This document shows positions 50,701 through 61,189 of a stretch of 64,000 nt of DNA, one piece after another; position 1 is the stretch's first letter; every line of letters begins with the position of its first letter. The notes beneath the pieces are model-generated. The model was not told where the DNA came from. It saw nothing but the letters and a program-made list of their open reading frames with translations, and did not search any database. Source of the stretch: Apostichopus japonicus (lineage: Eukaryota > Echinodermata > Holothuroidea > Aspidochirotida > Stichopodidae); assembly GCF_037975245.1 (NCBI RefSeq), contig NC_092569.1, positions 11,718,001 through 11,782,000 on the forward strand, written 5' to 3'. The translations under genes were made by a program, and so were the position numbers.

Positions 50701-53404
50701 AGGTGGATGGACGGTAAGTCATAATATAATCTAGATTTCTGTAGGCCTTTGGTATAATTCACAAATAATGAATCACAGATGACATAAACTATTTATTGGA
50801 TGTTTAATATTAAGTAATTACTTGCGTCATTAGTTTATTTTAATTAGCATTACACAGATACAGACTGAAAGATTGTGACAAATCCGGATTGTCCTCCGTT
50901 GAATTCTATTTGTTTTTCTGTGATTGCTATACGTTCAAATTTTTAACCTTAAAGCATTATTTATTACAAATACAAATACAATGCTGGTTGTAACAACAGT
51001 GGTATCTACACCATTAATTAAACCAACTAACTGATCTGGCTTACCGTACTCTTTAATGATACATTGTTAAAAACGACAAACTTTTCAAGCGTTTATTTTA
51101 GAATTCTACTTTCCCTCAGTGAGTACACGCTACCTTACACCGAAGTGAAATGTTACATTACTTAAGAAATATGTTGCCCACAACAGGGAGAAGGAAAAAA
51201 ATCAAAAATAAGCTGCGTTGAATGTTCAACCGACTCGTCGTACACACAATCTCTTTTGCCGTGTCACATAATCAACATTCATAAAATTTGTTTTTTGAGA
51301 AATGAGTTGATATTTCCCATAGTCCGGTATACGATGACATTATGGACCAATACATATGTTATCAGGGGGAAAACGCACTTCACGTATATAAGTTACATTG
51401 ATACATTGATTACTTCTTAACTTATTGATTTTGTTGAACATAGATTGTATATGGCAATGGGGGAAGGTGTTAAAAACGTATTTAAATGAATTGCAGGCAA
51501 TAACGTTGAATAACAAGAAGGTACATGTCGAGTGTGCTATATTGATTTCAAGGGAGTAGAAATATCACAACCCAGAGAAGATCGAATTCAAGAAGAAGTA
51601 TACTAGTATTGCATTACTCAAAACACATGTAATTAGAAAACAAATAAAACCGTATGATAATGAATATTATAAAACAACTAACATAAAACATTATAAGCTG
51701 AACTAAGCTGTTGACTTATATGTTTGCATGCATGACACAATTATTTTACACATTTACATATCAACACTATTATGGTGCACGTGAATAATAACAAATAAAA
51801 ATGCCCCGGTGCCCCCCCCCCTCCTCCGGCTCCTACCCCCTGAGTGTAACAGAATAGTGACAATATCGGTACTCTCTTGTAATTTTGTTTTCTTTATGTG
51901 ATTGCTAGAAGTCAAATAGCAAAAGCTCGTAAAATGTCAATCTTCTATTTCTGGATTGTCTTATATTCGATTATGTTCTTAAAGTACTCAGTAACTGACT
52001 TATTTATGTTCATCCTTTGGTTCTGTCACGTAAGTCTTCATAAATATTCCCATGACTTCTGAGTTTTGTATAACTTTGTAAATCTTAGGAAGTCCTTAAT
52101 TTATTTTGATTTCAGGTGTTCCAACGTCGAGTTAATGGTTCTGTTGATTTTTACCGTAACTGGACCAGCTACAAAGAAGGCTTTGGTCAGATCGTTCATG
52201 AATTTTGGTTGGGTAATGACAAGCTGTATTACATCACCAATCAAGATAACTATCAAATCCGGATTGATCTGGTCGACAGGGAAGGGACTCCACACTTCGC
52301 TGAATATGACTCTTTCCGTATCAACGATGAAATTGACAAGTATCGTCTGTCCGCGGTGGGAAATTACAGCGGGACAGCAGAAGTACTAAATACCCACTGT
52401 GAGTTAAATAAATAATGGGGATGTTTCCATCTTTTGCCATCTTAGATTACCAAATTCTATCTCCATTAATGTATATAACTTCATAAATAGTTGTTTATCT
52501 GAACAAATTATTAAGCACAATCATAAAATATGCTAATTTTTTCAATTAATCATAACATAATTATAATAAAGCCATTGTCACGGCTTCTTCTACATATATT
52601 TGGAACTTATTTATTGTCCCTCTATAGTTGTGCCATTTACTTGTTCTAAGTTTATATTCTCCATTTGGATATCAAAACGTTTCGTAGAAAAAAAAACACG
52701 ACATATATGGGTTATACGTATATATATGTATAAGTTTTTGACGAATGATTAAGTATTAGCAAAATATTGAGCGTATAGTTTTTTCCGTAATAATGCTATA
52801 AGTGCATGGGGCCTTTTTATCATGATCTGTCATAGATATCACTCTACCGTACCAGCAATATAAAGAGGGGAAAGATTTTGAACTTTATTGCTAGTGTGGA
52901 GTAATATGACTTTACCGTTCAAAATTTAACAATGAGTGACCCCTCAGTATTACACTCTAATCGTGTGATTTATTTTAAATCAATATTTCTAATATGAAAG
53001 AGATTGTGATTAAAAGTTTCTTAATGCTATGTGATATTTTATATTATACGCACTAGGGTGGAAAAGGGTTATGCTGCTTAAACGCGAGTGTATTATGTAT
53101 TTTTTTCTCTTTTGTCTTAACAGACAACGAAAATGCTTTGAAATTTCAGTTCAACAGTTTGTTTAGTACTTACGATCAAGATAATGATGATATGGATACT
53201 CGTCACTGTGCGGTAGTCTTACAAGGCGCATGGTGGCACAACGTGTGCTGTAGATCCAATCTCAATAGCAACTACTTCGCTAGTGTCATTCCTTCCACTA
53301 CGAATTGTTGTGGGGGCCATTCCTCTATCTGTTGGAACAACCTACCAGGACCTGACCATAACATCAAATACACCGAGATGAAGATTCGACCTGTACGTGA
53401 TTAA
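47470..53404 (+). CDS. FREP C: fibrinogen-related protein, exons 3-6 open
   Basis: Exons 47,470-47,795, 50,411-50,713, 52,116-52,398 and 53,124-53,404 join in frame (1193 nt). They encode a Thr/Ser linker, a Cys-rich/EGF-like region and a complete FBG domain with WLGN, a YDQDND calcium loop and EMKIRPVRD at the end. With exons at 16,151, 17,346 and 18,194 the total is 1395 nt, or 464 residues. With those at 37,529 and 38,359 it is 1341 nt, 446 residues. Both are in frame. By family it is a secreted lectin-like recognition protein. Exon 2b at 47,046 has lost its donor. Intron 3 contains a hAT-like insertion. This is the best candidate functional gene of the window. Confidence 0.82.
48096..50361. 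mobile_element. hAT-like element, 2.27 kb, in FREP C intron 3
   Basis: Ends CAGTGGCGGAGA on both sides (inverted), flanked by an exact 8-bp duplication ATTGTTGT (48,088-48,095 and 50,362-50,369). The matching intron of gene A (about 3385-3395) has the uninterrupted site. No transposase frame is recognisable, so it is non-autonomous. Inside are three inverted-orientation copies (about 49,465, 50,085, 50,250) of the tggcgctccgcttagatag core also found in the 44.8-46.5 kb elements. Confidence 0.85.
50411..50713 (+). CDS. FREP C exon 4, EGF-like segment and FBG start
   Basis: 303 nt, phase 0-0. EGF-like CYCKTGYHGDGNVC, then NCQDVYTAGINESGIYTI and CNMADGGGWT. Strong gtaagt donor. One codon shorter than in gene A. 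Confidence 0.85.
50793..51255. other. Intron 4 segment absent from gene A
   Basis: About 460 bp present only in the second copy. It includes aacaacagtggtatctacaccatt, a partial echo of the FBG start in exon 4, so a fragment of another FREP exon may lie here. No open exon is supported. Confidence 0.4.
52116..52398 (+). CDS. FREP C exon 5, central FBG domain
   Basis: 283 nt, VFQRRVNGSVDFYRNW through FWLGNDKLYYITNQ and FRINDEIDKYRLSAVG, all canonical. Ends in phase 1 at gtgagt. Confidence 0.87.
53124..53404 (+). CDS. FREP C exon 6, C-terminal FBG domain
   Basis: Acceptor taacag. ALKFQFNSLFSTYDQDNDD with the calcium loop, GAWWHNVCCRSNLNSNYF, CWNNLPGPDHNIKYTEMK and the end IRPVRD, TAA. One codon longer than exon 6 of gene A (an extra Asp in the loop). 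Confidence 0.87.
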
Positions 53405-54194
53405 ATATAGCAAATATCTTCAATTTTCTGTATCCTTAGACGGAGTAAGCAGACGCTTCACCACAGATTAAATGAATACGACTTATAGTGTATTCCTAGA
53501 GATATTTACGAGCCTGAAATCCCACATCGAGCCTGAAATAATATCCTTCGTTCTCGATAATATTTCGTCATATGAAGGTAATGTTGATTGCAATTTCAGC
53601 AGATTCATATTGGCTCATATTTTATGCAGTAGAGTAACGTCATCTTGTATCATTGTTTTAGTCCATTATTTACATTACAACAACAACATATTTCCCAATT
53701 AAATTAAATTAACTGAGAATTTTATTTTATTTAAATTAAAAAACAATTACACTTCGTAAATTAAAATGTACTCTCCAAACTGAGGAAACTACAAGAATCT
53801 GTTTAGATTCCAAAATCTCGTTACTAGGTATTGCCGTATCACTGTTCAAATCAACAGTTTTCCGACAGTTTGTCCCATATTCGACATTTGGGAAGACATC
53901 ATATCAACATTAGCCAATTGTAAGATAGGCTCCTGCATGGAATTTGTTAAATCTATTGTTGAATTGACATGGAGTGTGTGTTTGTTGTGGTCCTAATGTA
54001 GCATTTGTGTTTGCTCTTTCATTGTGATACCATATATTATTATTAATCATGCGAGTTTACACTGTAATTTAATTGAACGTGTTTCAATTGAAATGGTTTC
54101 GAAGTAGTTATTACTTTTTTAAATAATTTGTGGAAATCATCAACTTTGATATTGTTAACAAATACTCATATAACCTTTTCCTTGTCATTAAGTG

Positions 54195-54515
54195 TATGGA
54201 TGGATGGATGCATGGATGGATGGATGGGTGGGTGGGTGGGTGGGTGGATGGGCGGATGGATGGATGGATGGATGGATGGATGGATGGATGGATGGATGGA
54301 TGGATGGATGGATGGATGGATGGATGGATGGATGGATGGATGGATGGATGGATGGATGGATGGATGGATGGATGGATGGATGGATGGATGGATGGATGGA
54401 TGGATGGATGGATGGATGGATGGATGGATGGATGGATGGATGGATGGATGGATGGATGGATGGATGGATGGATGGATGGATGGATGGATGGATGGATGGA
54501 TGGATGGATGGATGA
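54195..54515. repeat. (TGGA)n microsatellite, about 320 bp
   Basis: Nearly perfect tggatggatgga array with a few ggtg and catg units at the start. The unit 1 counterpart at 7453 is only 40 bp. Long frames of MDGW or HPSI repeats here are artefacts. Confidence 0.97.
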
Positions 54516-54759
54516 TTGTTCTTCTTATATCGATCTATTGATCGATCGATCTTGCAAGGACGACTATTTCCTTTGTGGGTGGTCAGGTGGTTTCTTTGAA
54601 CGATTGCCATGACGACATTTGGATACAAATTCGCTACGCTTGTTGATTGAGTTGGAGCTTTTGTCGGCTCTCTTAATATGAAGAACTTTATTTCCATACA
54701 GAGTTGGAGCTGCACTTATATGTATTAGACTGCTTTTAGGGTTTCCCAAGAGATGGAGT

Positions 54760-55140
54760 GATCGATTACACAATATATATAAGAAGAACAACATCAAAAT
54801 AGGCTATAGCTGTATGAGGAATATGCAACATATTATAAAAGCCCGCAATAACAAGATTATATCGAAAGCAAACCAGGAGACCAGTGAAATAACTTGCAAT
54901 TGCAGGAAAAAGAGCGACTGCCCCCTATCTGGGGAATATCTCGTCAGCGATATAATGTACAAACAACGGTCACTACTGGTCAAGAGACAGCCGTATAAAT
55001 CGGTCTGGTCAGTGGAAGCTTCAAGGCAAGCTACAACAACCACATTAAATATTTCTGCAACTTACGTTATCAAAAGAACCTGAGCTCTCAAAACATATCT
55101 GGGACTTAAAAGAAAGAAAATCGATCACTCCGTTGTCTCT
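54760..55140 (+). mobile_element. Penelope-like element remnant, unit 2 copy
   Basis: Homologous to 7790-8165. Reads IIKARNNKIISKANQ, CNCRKKSDCPLSGEYLVSDI then decays. This copy lacks the stop after CNCRK that unit 1 has. Confidence 0.6.
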
Positions 55141-55890
55141 AAGAACTTATCAGTTTGAAAAAAAAATACAAATTTTGCTTTTGTAGGAATATTATCTTCC
55201 AGTGGGAAAAACCAACCTTTTGTATTCCTATCAAGCACAAAACCACTTAAAGAGGTTAATTTATGTCACTGTTGCTGTATTAGTCAGACACACGTTCGAA
55301 ACTTAAGTATTCCAGAATCCGCAACTTCATGATGGCACAAGCTAAAAAGATGCACTTTCTATTACTTACTTTTACACAACAATATTTATTGCCGAAATAC
55401 TTCTTTGAGTTATTTATGTATATTATATTGATTTAAAATTTACTTTATGATAAACGTTTGTGTCAATACATGGTGTTAAACAGTTTCATTGGTGTTTGAT
55501 ATTTTTGAAATTTACTCTGTGGTGCGTTGTGATGTTAAAAGACGCTAGATTGTTTGCAGCTATACATCAACTGTAACAAAGCTTATTAACTATTGACATT
55601 CTTCACGTAATCATCTACGTCCTTTTATTGTACCTGTATTGCTTACCATTTTTATCTCTTTTAAAAACTCAACTAACTGTTATCAAAAACACCATGTGGA
55701 ATAATTGCTTGCCATGGAAATATTCTTTTACAAACTCAACTAACGGTTATCAATAAAACATGTGGAATAATTTCCTGCCATGGAAATATTCCTATGAAGC
55801 CTAAAAAACCCGTCTGTGAGCACCTTCAGTTAGGACTGCTAGGTAGGACTATCACATATTCCAGTGAAATTGAGCAATTTCCACGCTCAA

Positions 55891-56200
55891 CAGCCCACGC
55901 GTCCTTTACGCAACTACATTTCTTATTTGTTCGCATACACTTAAGAATGATGCTAGCTTGTGTCCGCGGGTGCAGAGGTTGATTTGACTGATCTATTGGC
56001 CGAGTTTGCAAGATAATTTCTTCAAGTTGGGTAGGAAGTGCAATCTCAGCCCACGCGTCCTTTACGCAACTACATTTCTTATTTGTTCGCATACACTTAA
56101 GAATGATGCTAGCTTGTGTCCGCGGGTGCAGAGGTTGATTTGACTGATCTATTGGCCGAGTTTGCAAGATAATTTCTTCAAGTTGGGTAGGAAGTGCAAT
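55891..56200. repeat. 156-bp tandem duplication
   Basis: cagcccacgcgtcctttacg at 55,891 recurs at 56,047 and both units continue identically through ctgatctattggccgagttt. Unit 1 has a single copy (about 12,748). It creates a false open frame with a doubled 40-residue segment on the minus strand. Confidence 0.9.
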
Positions 56201-56209
56201 CTGCTAAGA

Positions 56210-57570
56210 ACTTATGACTTTAAAATTATGAAAGGTGAAAGGTCAATTGAAGGCTTGATAACAAGAAAGTTTCTGTAATCTAATAAGAAAAGATGGAAGA
56301 TATGTCAGTCAGAAAATCAAAATCATAAGTTAATGTTGTAAAGTTAATTAAGTAAATGTCTAAAGATAGCCCCGCCCAACCCCACTCCTTACACCCGCCC
56401 AATCCCGGCCCCACCCCACCCTTTCAACATTAGCATCCCGACAGTTTGTAAGTCTTAAACGTTTAAGCATATGCAATGGGGGAATAGCATGCTTAACTTC
56501 ACAATTCATATTTTTTTTTCTGTAATACGTATATAAATGCCATCATTTATCATTGCGCTGGGACGGTTTTCAAGTGAAATAAACCTCGTATATCATATGA
56601 AAAGGAACAACAACCACGGTTGATTTAATTAACTTTAAAATTAATCAATTAACTTTTGGATTTGAAATGGAAATACATCCTAACTTTAAAATATATTACA
56701 GATATATTGCAAAACTAACTAAGTAAGTATTGTAACGTAACTCACTCTGTATTGCCTACTTATGCCGCCGGTGGCTTTTCATGCAAGCAACTCGGGAGCA
56801 TGTGTAAATGTTTTGTAACTTCTCCCAGGTACGGCGGACGTCCAAAATAGATTTCCTGACAGTATGGTTCAGCTCTGTCTGTTAAATAGCTCATCACAAG
56901 AACTGTTGTTTTTCTATTAGCTAAGGGCTCGCGTTATGCGCAATGTACAACCAGTCAAATTATTTGGTGTTGCAACAGAATCATTCCTGTTACCCACACA
57001 TATGTATAACGTAGGCTATGTATAACTTAAGAAGCAACTGAAGAACGCATGGTAGCTGAGGGTCTTCCGGTAAGTCTTCCAGTTAGAGCAGCATCAACGT
57101 ATTTTATGAAGGTCCTTTGAAAATGTAAAATCATTGATAAACGTATTTAACGTGATTATCGTAATGTTTATCTAATATTACGAGTACTAATTAGACATTA
57201 GTTCATTCGGCGTAAAGCTCACGTGGCGTAACTGACACAGCTACAGGCCAGTAGTTGTTAATTTTGAGACAGCAGTTTGACGGGGTTCCATTTCCTTTTA
57301 ACATTAATTTATAATATAATATATAATTGAAGGAATGATCTGGCATTAATTTATCATTGTGATGAATTTACTGGAATTGTAGTTTTGACATAAAAGATGC
57401 AGTTATCAGAGGACTTAACTGTACAGAGTCTATGTACAGTATTGTTTTCATTGTATAACATTTCCCAGAAACAAGTCTGAATATTTTGGTAAATATGCGT
57501 TCTCTTTATCACAGGATAGATCAAAATAAAGTATCCTGAGTGATTGTGTACCAAACTATACTCGGTAGTT
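56210..57570. other. Shared duplication sequence without a recognised gene
   Basis: Matches 12,890-14,310 of unit 1. No conserved coding pattern: differences include frame-breaking indels, so neither copy is likely to code here. Confidence 0.5.
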
Positions 57571-57577
57571 GTGCTAT

Positions 57578-57775
57578 TAACGCAGTGCGTTCGTTTAACG
57601 TTATTGACGCAATGCGTTCGTTTTGCGTTATTGACGCAATACGCTCGTTTTGCGTCATTGACGCAATACGCTCGTTTTGCGTCATTGACGCAATACGCTC
57701 GTTTTGCGTCATTGACGCAGTGCCTTCGTTTTGTGTTATTGACGTAGTGCATTAGTTTTGCGTTATTGACTATAT
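57578..57775. repeat. 27-bp minisatellite, unit 2 copy
   Basis: Seven units of gttattgacgcaatgcgttcg type. The middle units carry ttgcgtcattgacgcaa, a near-perfect palindrome. Homologous to 14,317-14,515. Confidence 0.87.
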
Positions 57776-58085
57776 ATTAAATATATTCCGGCCATTTGAT
57801 TGGTCAATTGCTCGTCGATTGCGTGCAAAATCCGCTCTATTGCACGCTATGATGATAGAACCATGCATTATACTTTTTTGGTAGCACATTTTTTCAATGG
57901 TAAGAGAGCAGAGAAACCTGTCTGTTCAAAACAATCTGTTGCGTGAGTTCATTTTACATCCAATTATATCCAAATGTGAAGGTGTTGTATAAAACAAATA
58001 ATGAATGGTTTCCATTCGTGCAATAGTGCAAATATTTCATGAGTTGAAAGATGTTATTTGTTCCATTCAACGAGGCGCAGCCGAG
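57768..58085. mobile_element. Unit-2-specific insertion of about 315 bp
   Basis: Between gcgttattgact and atattgcgtcttttattcag, contiguous in unit 1 apart from a few bases, this copy has about 315 bp starting atattccggccatttgattg and ending gaggcgcagccgagttaatg. It looks like a short repeat element, but I could not define inverted ends or a target duplication. Confidence 0.5.
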
Positions 58086-58996
58086 TTAATGTATAATATT
58101 GCGTCTTTTATTCAGTGCCTCCAAATTGCTGGCGTCAATTATTGTACTGAACTAGTCACGTTAAGCCAAGGTTGAATATGTACACTCAGCTAACTTCCAG
58201 TGTACTAGTCTGTTGCTATAACTTAGCCATCATTACGTTTGTACGTTGATTCTTTATCGTAATTGCATTAAATTGTTGAGGCCAATCACATTGAAAATCA
58301 GATTGATAATCACACCGAATATAAACTTCATCACCTATAAATCCACTGTACTCATCTTTATCTGTGCTTCCTTGTAAAAGAGAGGAGAAAGGAATCAAGG
58401 AATATTTGGAAGCTGAATTTTTACATACGTATAATTTACAATTATACAAAAAGAGTTGTAAAGGTGTGTGTTTGAGGAGGGGGGGGGGGATAGAGAAAAC
58501 ACCACCTCTGGTTGTAGTACCATATAAAATATGAAGGTGAAAACAACACAACTTTCAAGGGACACTGTTTTTGTCACTAATCCACATACAACACTATGGG
58601 AACTGTTACTGCATTTGGGCGATACTTTAACCGTCCACACCACACTTTATTACACAGAATCGCCTTGCAACAGTTCGCCCTAAGAAGTACGTTAATGTAA
58701 TATCGCCCCATTCCACCTCATTTTCTCGACATTGAGAAATGAATTATTAAACCAAACTTCACCACCAAGCATCCTTTCACGACCTGTTCCCCTTCCTCCA
58801 GCCCTCTTCTCTTCGAGACACATCGTGCCTATCCATATTCACATGTTTCTTCTTCCTAAACCTTTTGTTCTCAAAAGGTTTCACGTCCATTTCATTGTTC
58901 CACCATTCTGCATCATTAATATCGTTAGTCCTTTCACCTCTTGTCATTTGTTTGGTCTAAATTTACACTATTCATTGTCAAATTGTCCAGCTAAGT

Positions 58997-59010
58997 ATAT
59001 ATATACACAC

Positions 59011-59099
<89 letters not shown>
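58997..59099. repeat. (CA)n/(TA)n microsatellite
   Basis: ACAC followed by a long TA run. Counterpart of 15,388-15,477. Confidence 0.92.
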
Positions 59100-59101
<2 letters not shown>

Positions 59102-59216
59102 AATAACGGAAAAACTGTTAAACAACTATGCTACATTTAGAGAAAGGCTGGATCTCGAGTGAGATACAATAATTGAATTAGGTAAGTGATTGGAAGTAAA
59201 ACAGCCAATGTTTGGT

Positions 59217-59243
59217 TTATATATATATATATGTATATATGTA

Positions 59244-59313
<70 letters not shown>

Positions 59314-59344
59314 TACGTACCGTACCGTACCGTATATATATATG
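59217..59344. repeat. (TA)n microsatellite with cgtaccgtac motif
   Basis: TA and TATG repeats, then three copies of accgt, at the end of the unit 2 homology. Confidence 0.9.
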
Positions 59345-59680
59345 TACCGTCGTTGTCATTGTCAATGTTATTCTTATACATAACGTCATTGGTCAAAGAT
59401 CAGAGGTTAAAAAAAAATAAATAAACACATCATTTCTGTAACACGGCGTCAGCAGTAGCAATTGATACAAGTGAAGTCGATGAAGTAATCTTTCTGTTTT
59501 TGAATTTAAGAACGTCGAATAAAAAACTTTACTCGCTCTAGCTTTCCAACTAGTTACAACACTGAGAGAGGGGGGGGGGGTATAAGTTAATATTTCATAT
59601 CAAAGATCACTCTGCTGCGGGGAGCCACATCGTTCCATAAATACCAAAAATTAAAATGTTATATATCGAAAATATTATCA

Positions 59681-60340
59681 TATAATTCATTTATTTATTT
59701 GTTTTGCCACAAAAGTACAAAGTGGAGGGAAGTCTTCCATAAAGCTTAAAAGCTTAACAAAGACTCCCCGAAAAAAGAAAAGAAAAGAACAAATATATAT
59801 GTATAAAAACATATACAGAAATATAAATACAAATTAAATGTTCAATATATATATAGTAATTACCTACAGGTATAATTTGGTAATAGTCAGTAACTAGCTA
59901 TTATTTCCTTACAAAACCAGTTCTTAAAGGATGTGACTGACTTTTTACTCTTTAAATCGTTCGTTAGAAGATTCTATGTTTTTGTTGCACGGTTTTGTAG
60001 GCCAAACGTTCCAATGGTGGTATTGTAGAGATTATAGTGGGCACGATTAGCATGTCTCGTGTTATGATGATGTACATCTATGTTACTGGTCAAAGGCAGC
60101 TGGTAGTCATCCATTCCATTTCTTGTAGGCAAATAATCCAAGCTTTAATTTACTGAATATCGTGCAATTTTAGTAAGTTGAGTTTCTTAAATAGGGGACT
60201 GGTGTGCTCACGTGGGGCTGAGTGTGTTATGTGGCGAATGGCTGACTTCTGGGGTATTATAAAATTGTTAAGGTCGGTGTTGTATGTACCAGACCAAATA
60301 ATGGAACAATAAGTGAGATGCGGGAAACACATTCGAGAAT
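59681..60340 (-). mobile_element. Decayed LINE 3' fragment
   Basis: On the minus strand FPHLTYCSIIWSGTYNTDL, then AIRHITHSAPREHTSPLF, matching the C-terminal part of the LINE at 10,520-10,700 (FPHFSYCSIIWSGTH, VIRHITHSEYREHTS). The 3' end carries aaataaataaatgaa. Independent of and older-looking than the plus-strand copy. Confidence 0.7.
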
Positions 60341-60889
60341 ATCTTTCTTTCCAATGTCGTTGACTAAAGACTTCAATATGTCCGTAGAATTAAAATAAGC
60401 AACGACAAGCTTCACACTCTTGGTTTTCAAAACGAAACTATTTGGCTGCATTTTTCGCGGATCCGGTACTCATAATGTTATATATACCCTGGCGCCAAGT
60501 GGCGCCTTGGCAATTGTATCGTTTGAAAAACTTGTACAAATTACATCTATGTGATATGCCAAATTCGTAATAAAATCCTCCGGTTTCACAGGATGATGTT
60601 CAATGCCTCAGAGTGAGGCCAAACAAATGCACGAAAGACAGAATTTTTAGTAACGAGAGCCGTTGAAGAGACGTTCCCGCTGTGATGTTTACGCAATGCA
60701 ATCTACTAAACTCTCTCGACAATAAATTCGACAATTCGACAATCTTTGTAGCAAGCTGCATTAACATTTAATTGAATAAGTCAAGATTACTGTTCACTTC
60801 TTTATTTGGCCACAACATGCCCCCCCCCCTCACCCTCTTACTTTGACGACCTTGTCTTACCAACTGAGTTTCCTTCTCTATTATCACAG

Positions 60890-61178
60890 TGGCGAACAAT
60901 TCAGCACGTGTGACCGAGAAAATGGTGCATGTTGTCGCTTTCACTGCGCAGAGAAGCCCAGAAGCGTCAGGTGGCATGTCAACTATAATAAGTATTGTAA
61001 CGGCTGCTATTATAGTTCTAGCTATAGCTATCGCTTCCAATACAACGGGAACTGCCACTCATATTATGAGAACCTTAATGGCGACTAACATGGAGGCAAT
61101 GGAGAAAACATCTTCTCTGAATGGTATAATAACTGCAACGCCAGATATGTTGAGATGAAAATTCGACCATCCTCTTGA
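60890..61178 (+). pseudogene. Isolated FREP C-terminal exon with a stop
   Basis: Acceptor tatcacag then GEQFSTCDRENGACCRFHC, YRFQYNGNCHSYYENLNG and the final RYVEMKIRPSS, TGA. It aligns with the minus-strand exon at 18,702-18,985. A TAA at 61,086-61,088 stands where that copy has a Tyr codon, cutting off the last 30 residues. No upstream FBG exons were found; a LINE fragment lies in front. Confidence 0.7.
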
Positions 61179-61189
61179 ATGATTTAGCC

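Noticed and set aside
54128-54715. Frames of up to 175 residues with MDGW, HPSI or similar repeats
   Set aside because: All come from the TGGA microsatellite.
55826-56167. Minus-strand frame with a doubled 40-residue segment
   Set aside because: Result of the 156-bp tandem DNA duplication; the single-copy counterpart in unit 1 is not open in the same way.
57354-57752. Minus-strand frame with nine-residue repeats (MTQNERIAS type)
   Set aside because: Produced by the 27-bp minisatellite, open in several frames and on both strands, and not conserved as a protein in unit 1.
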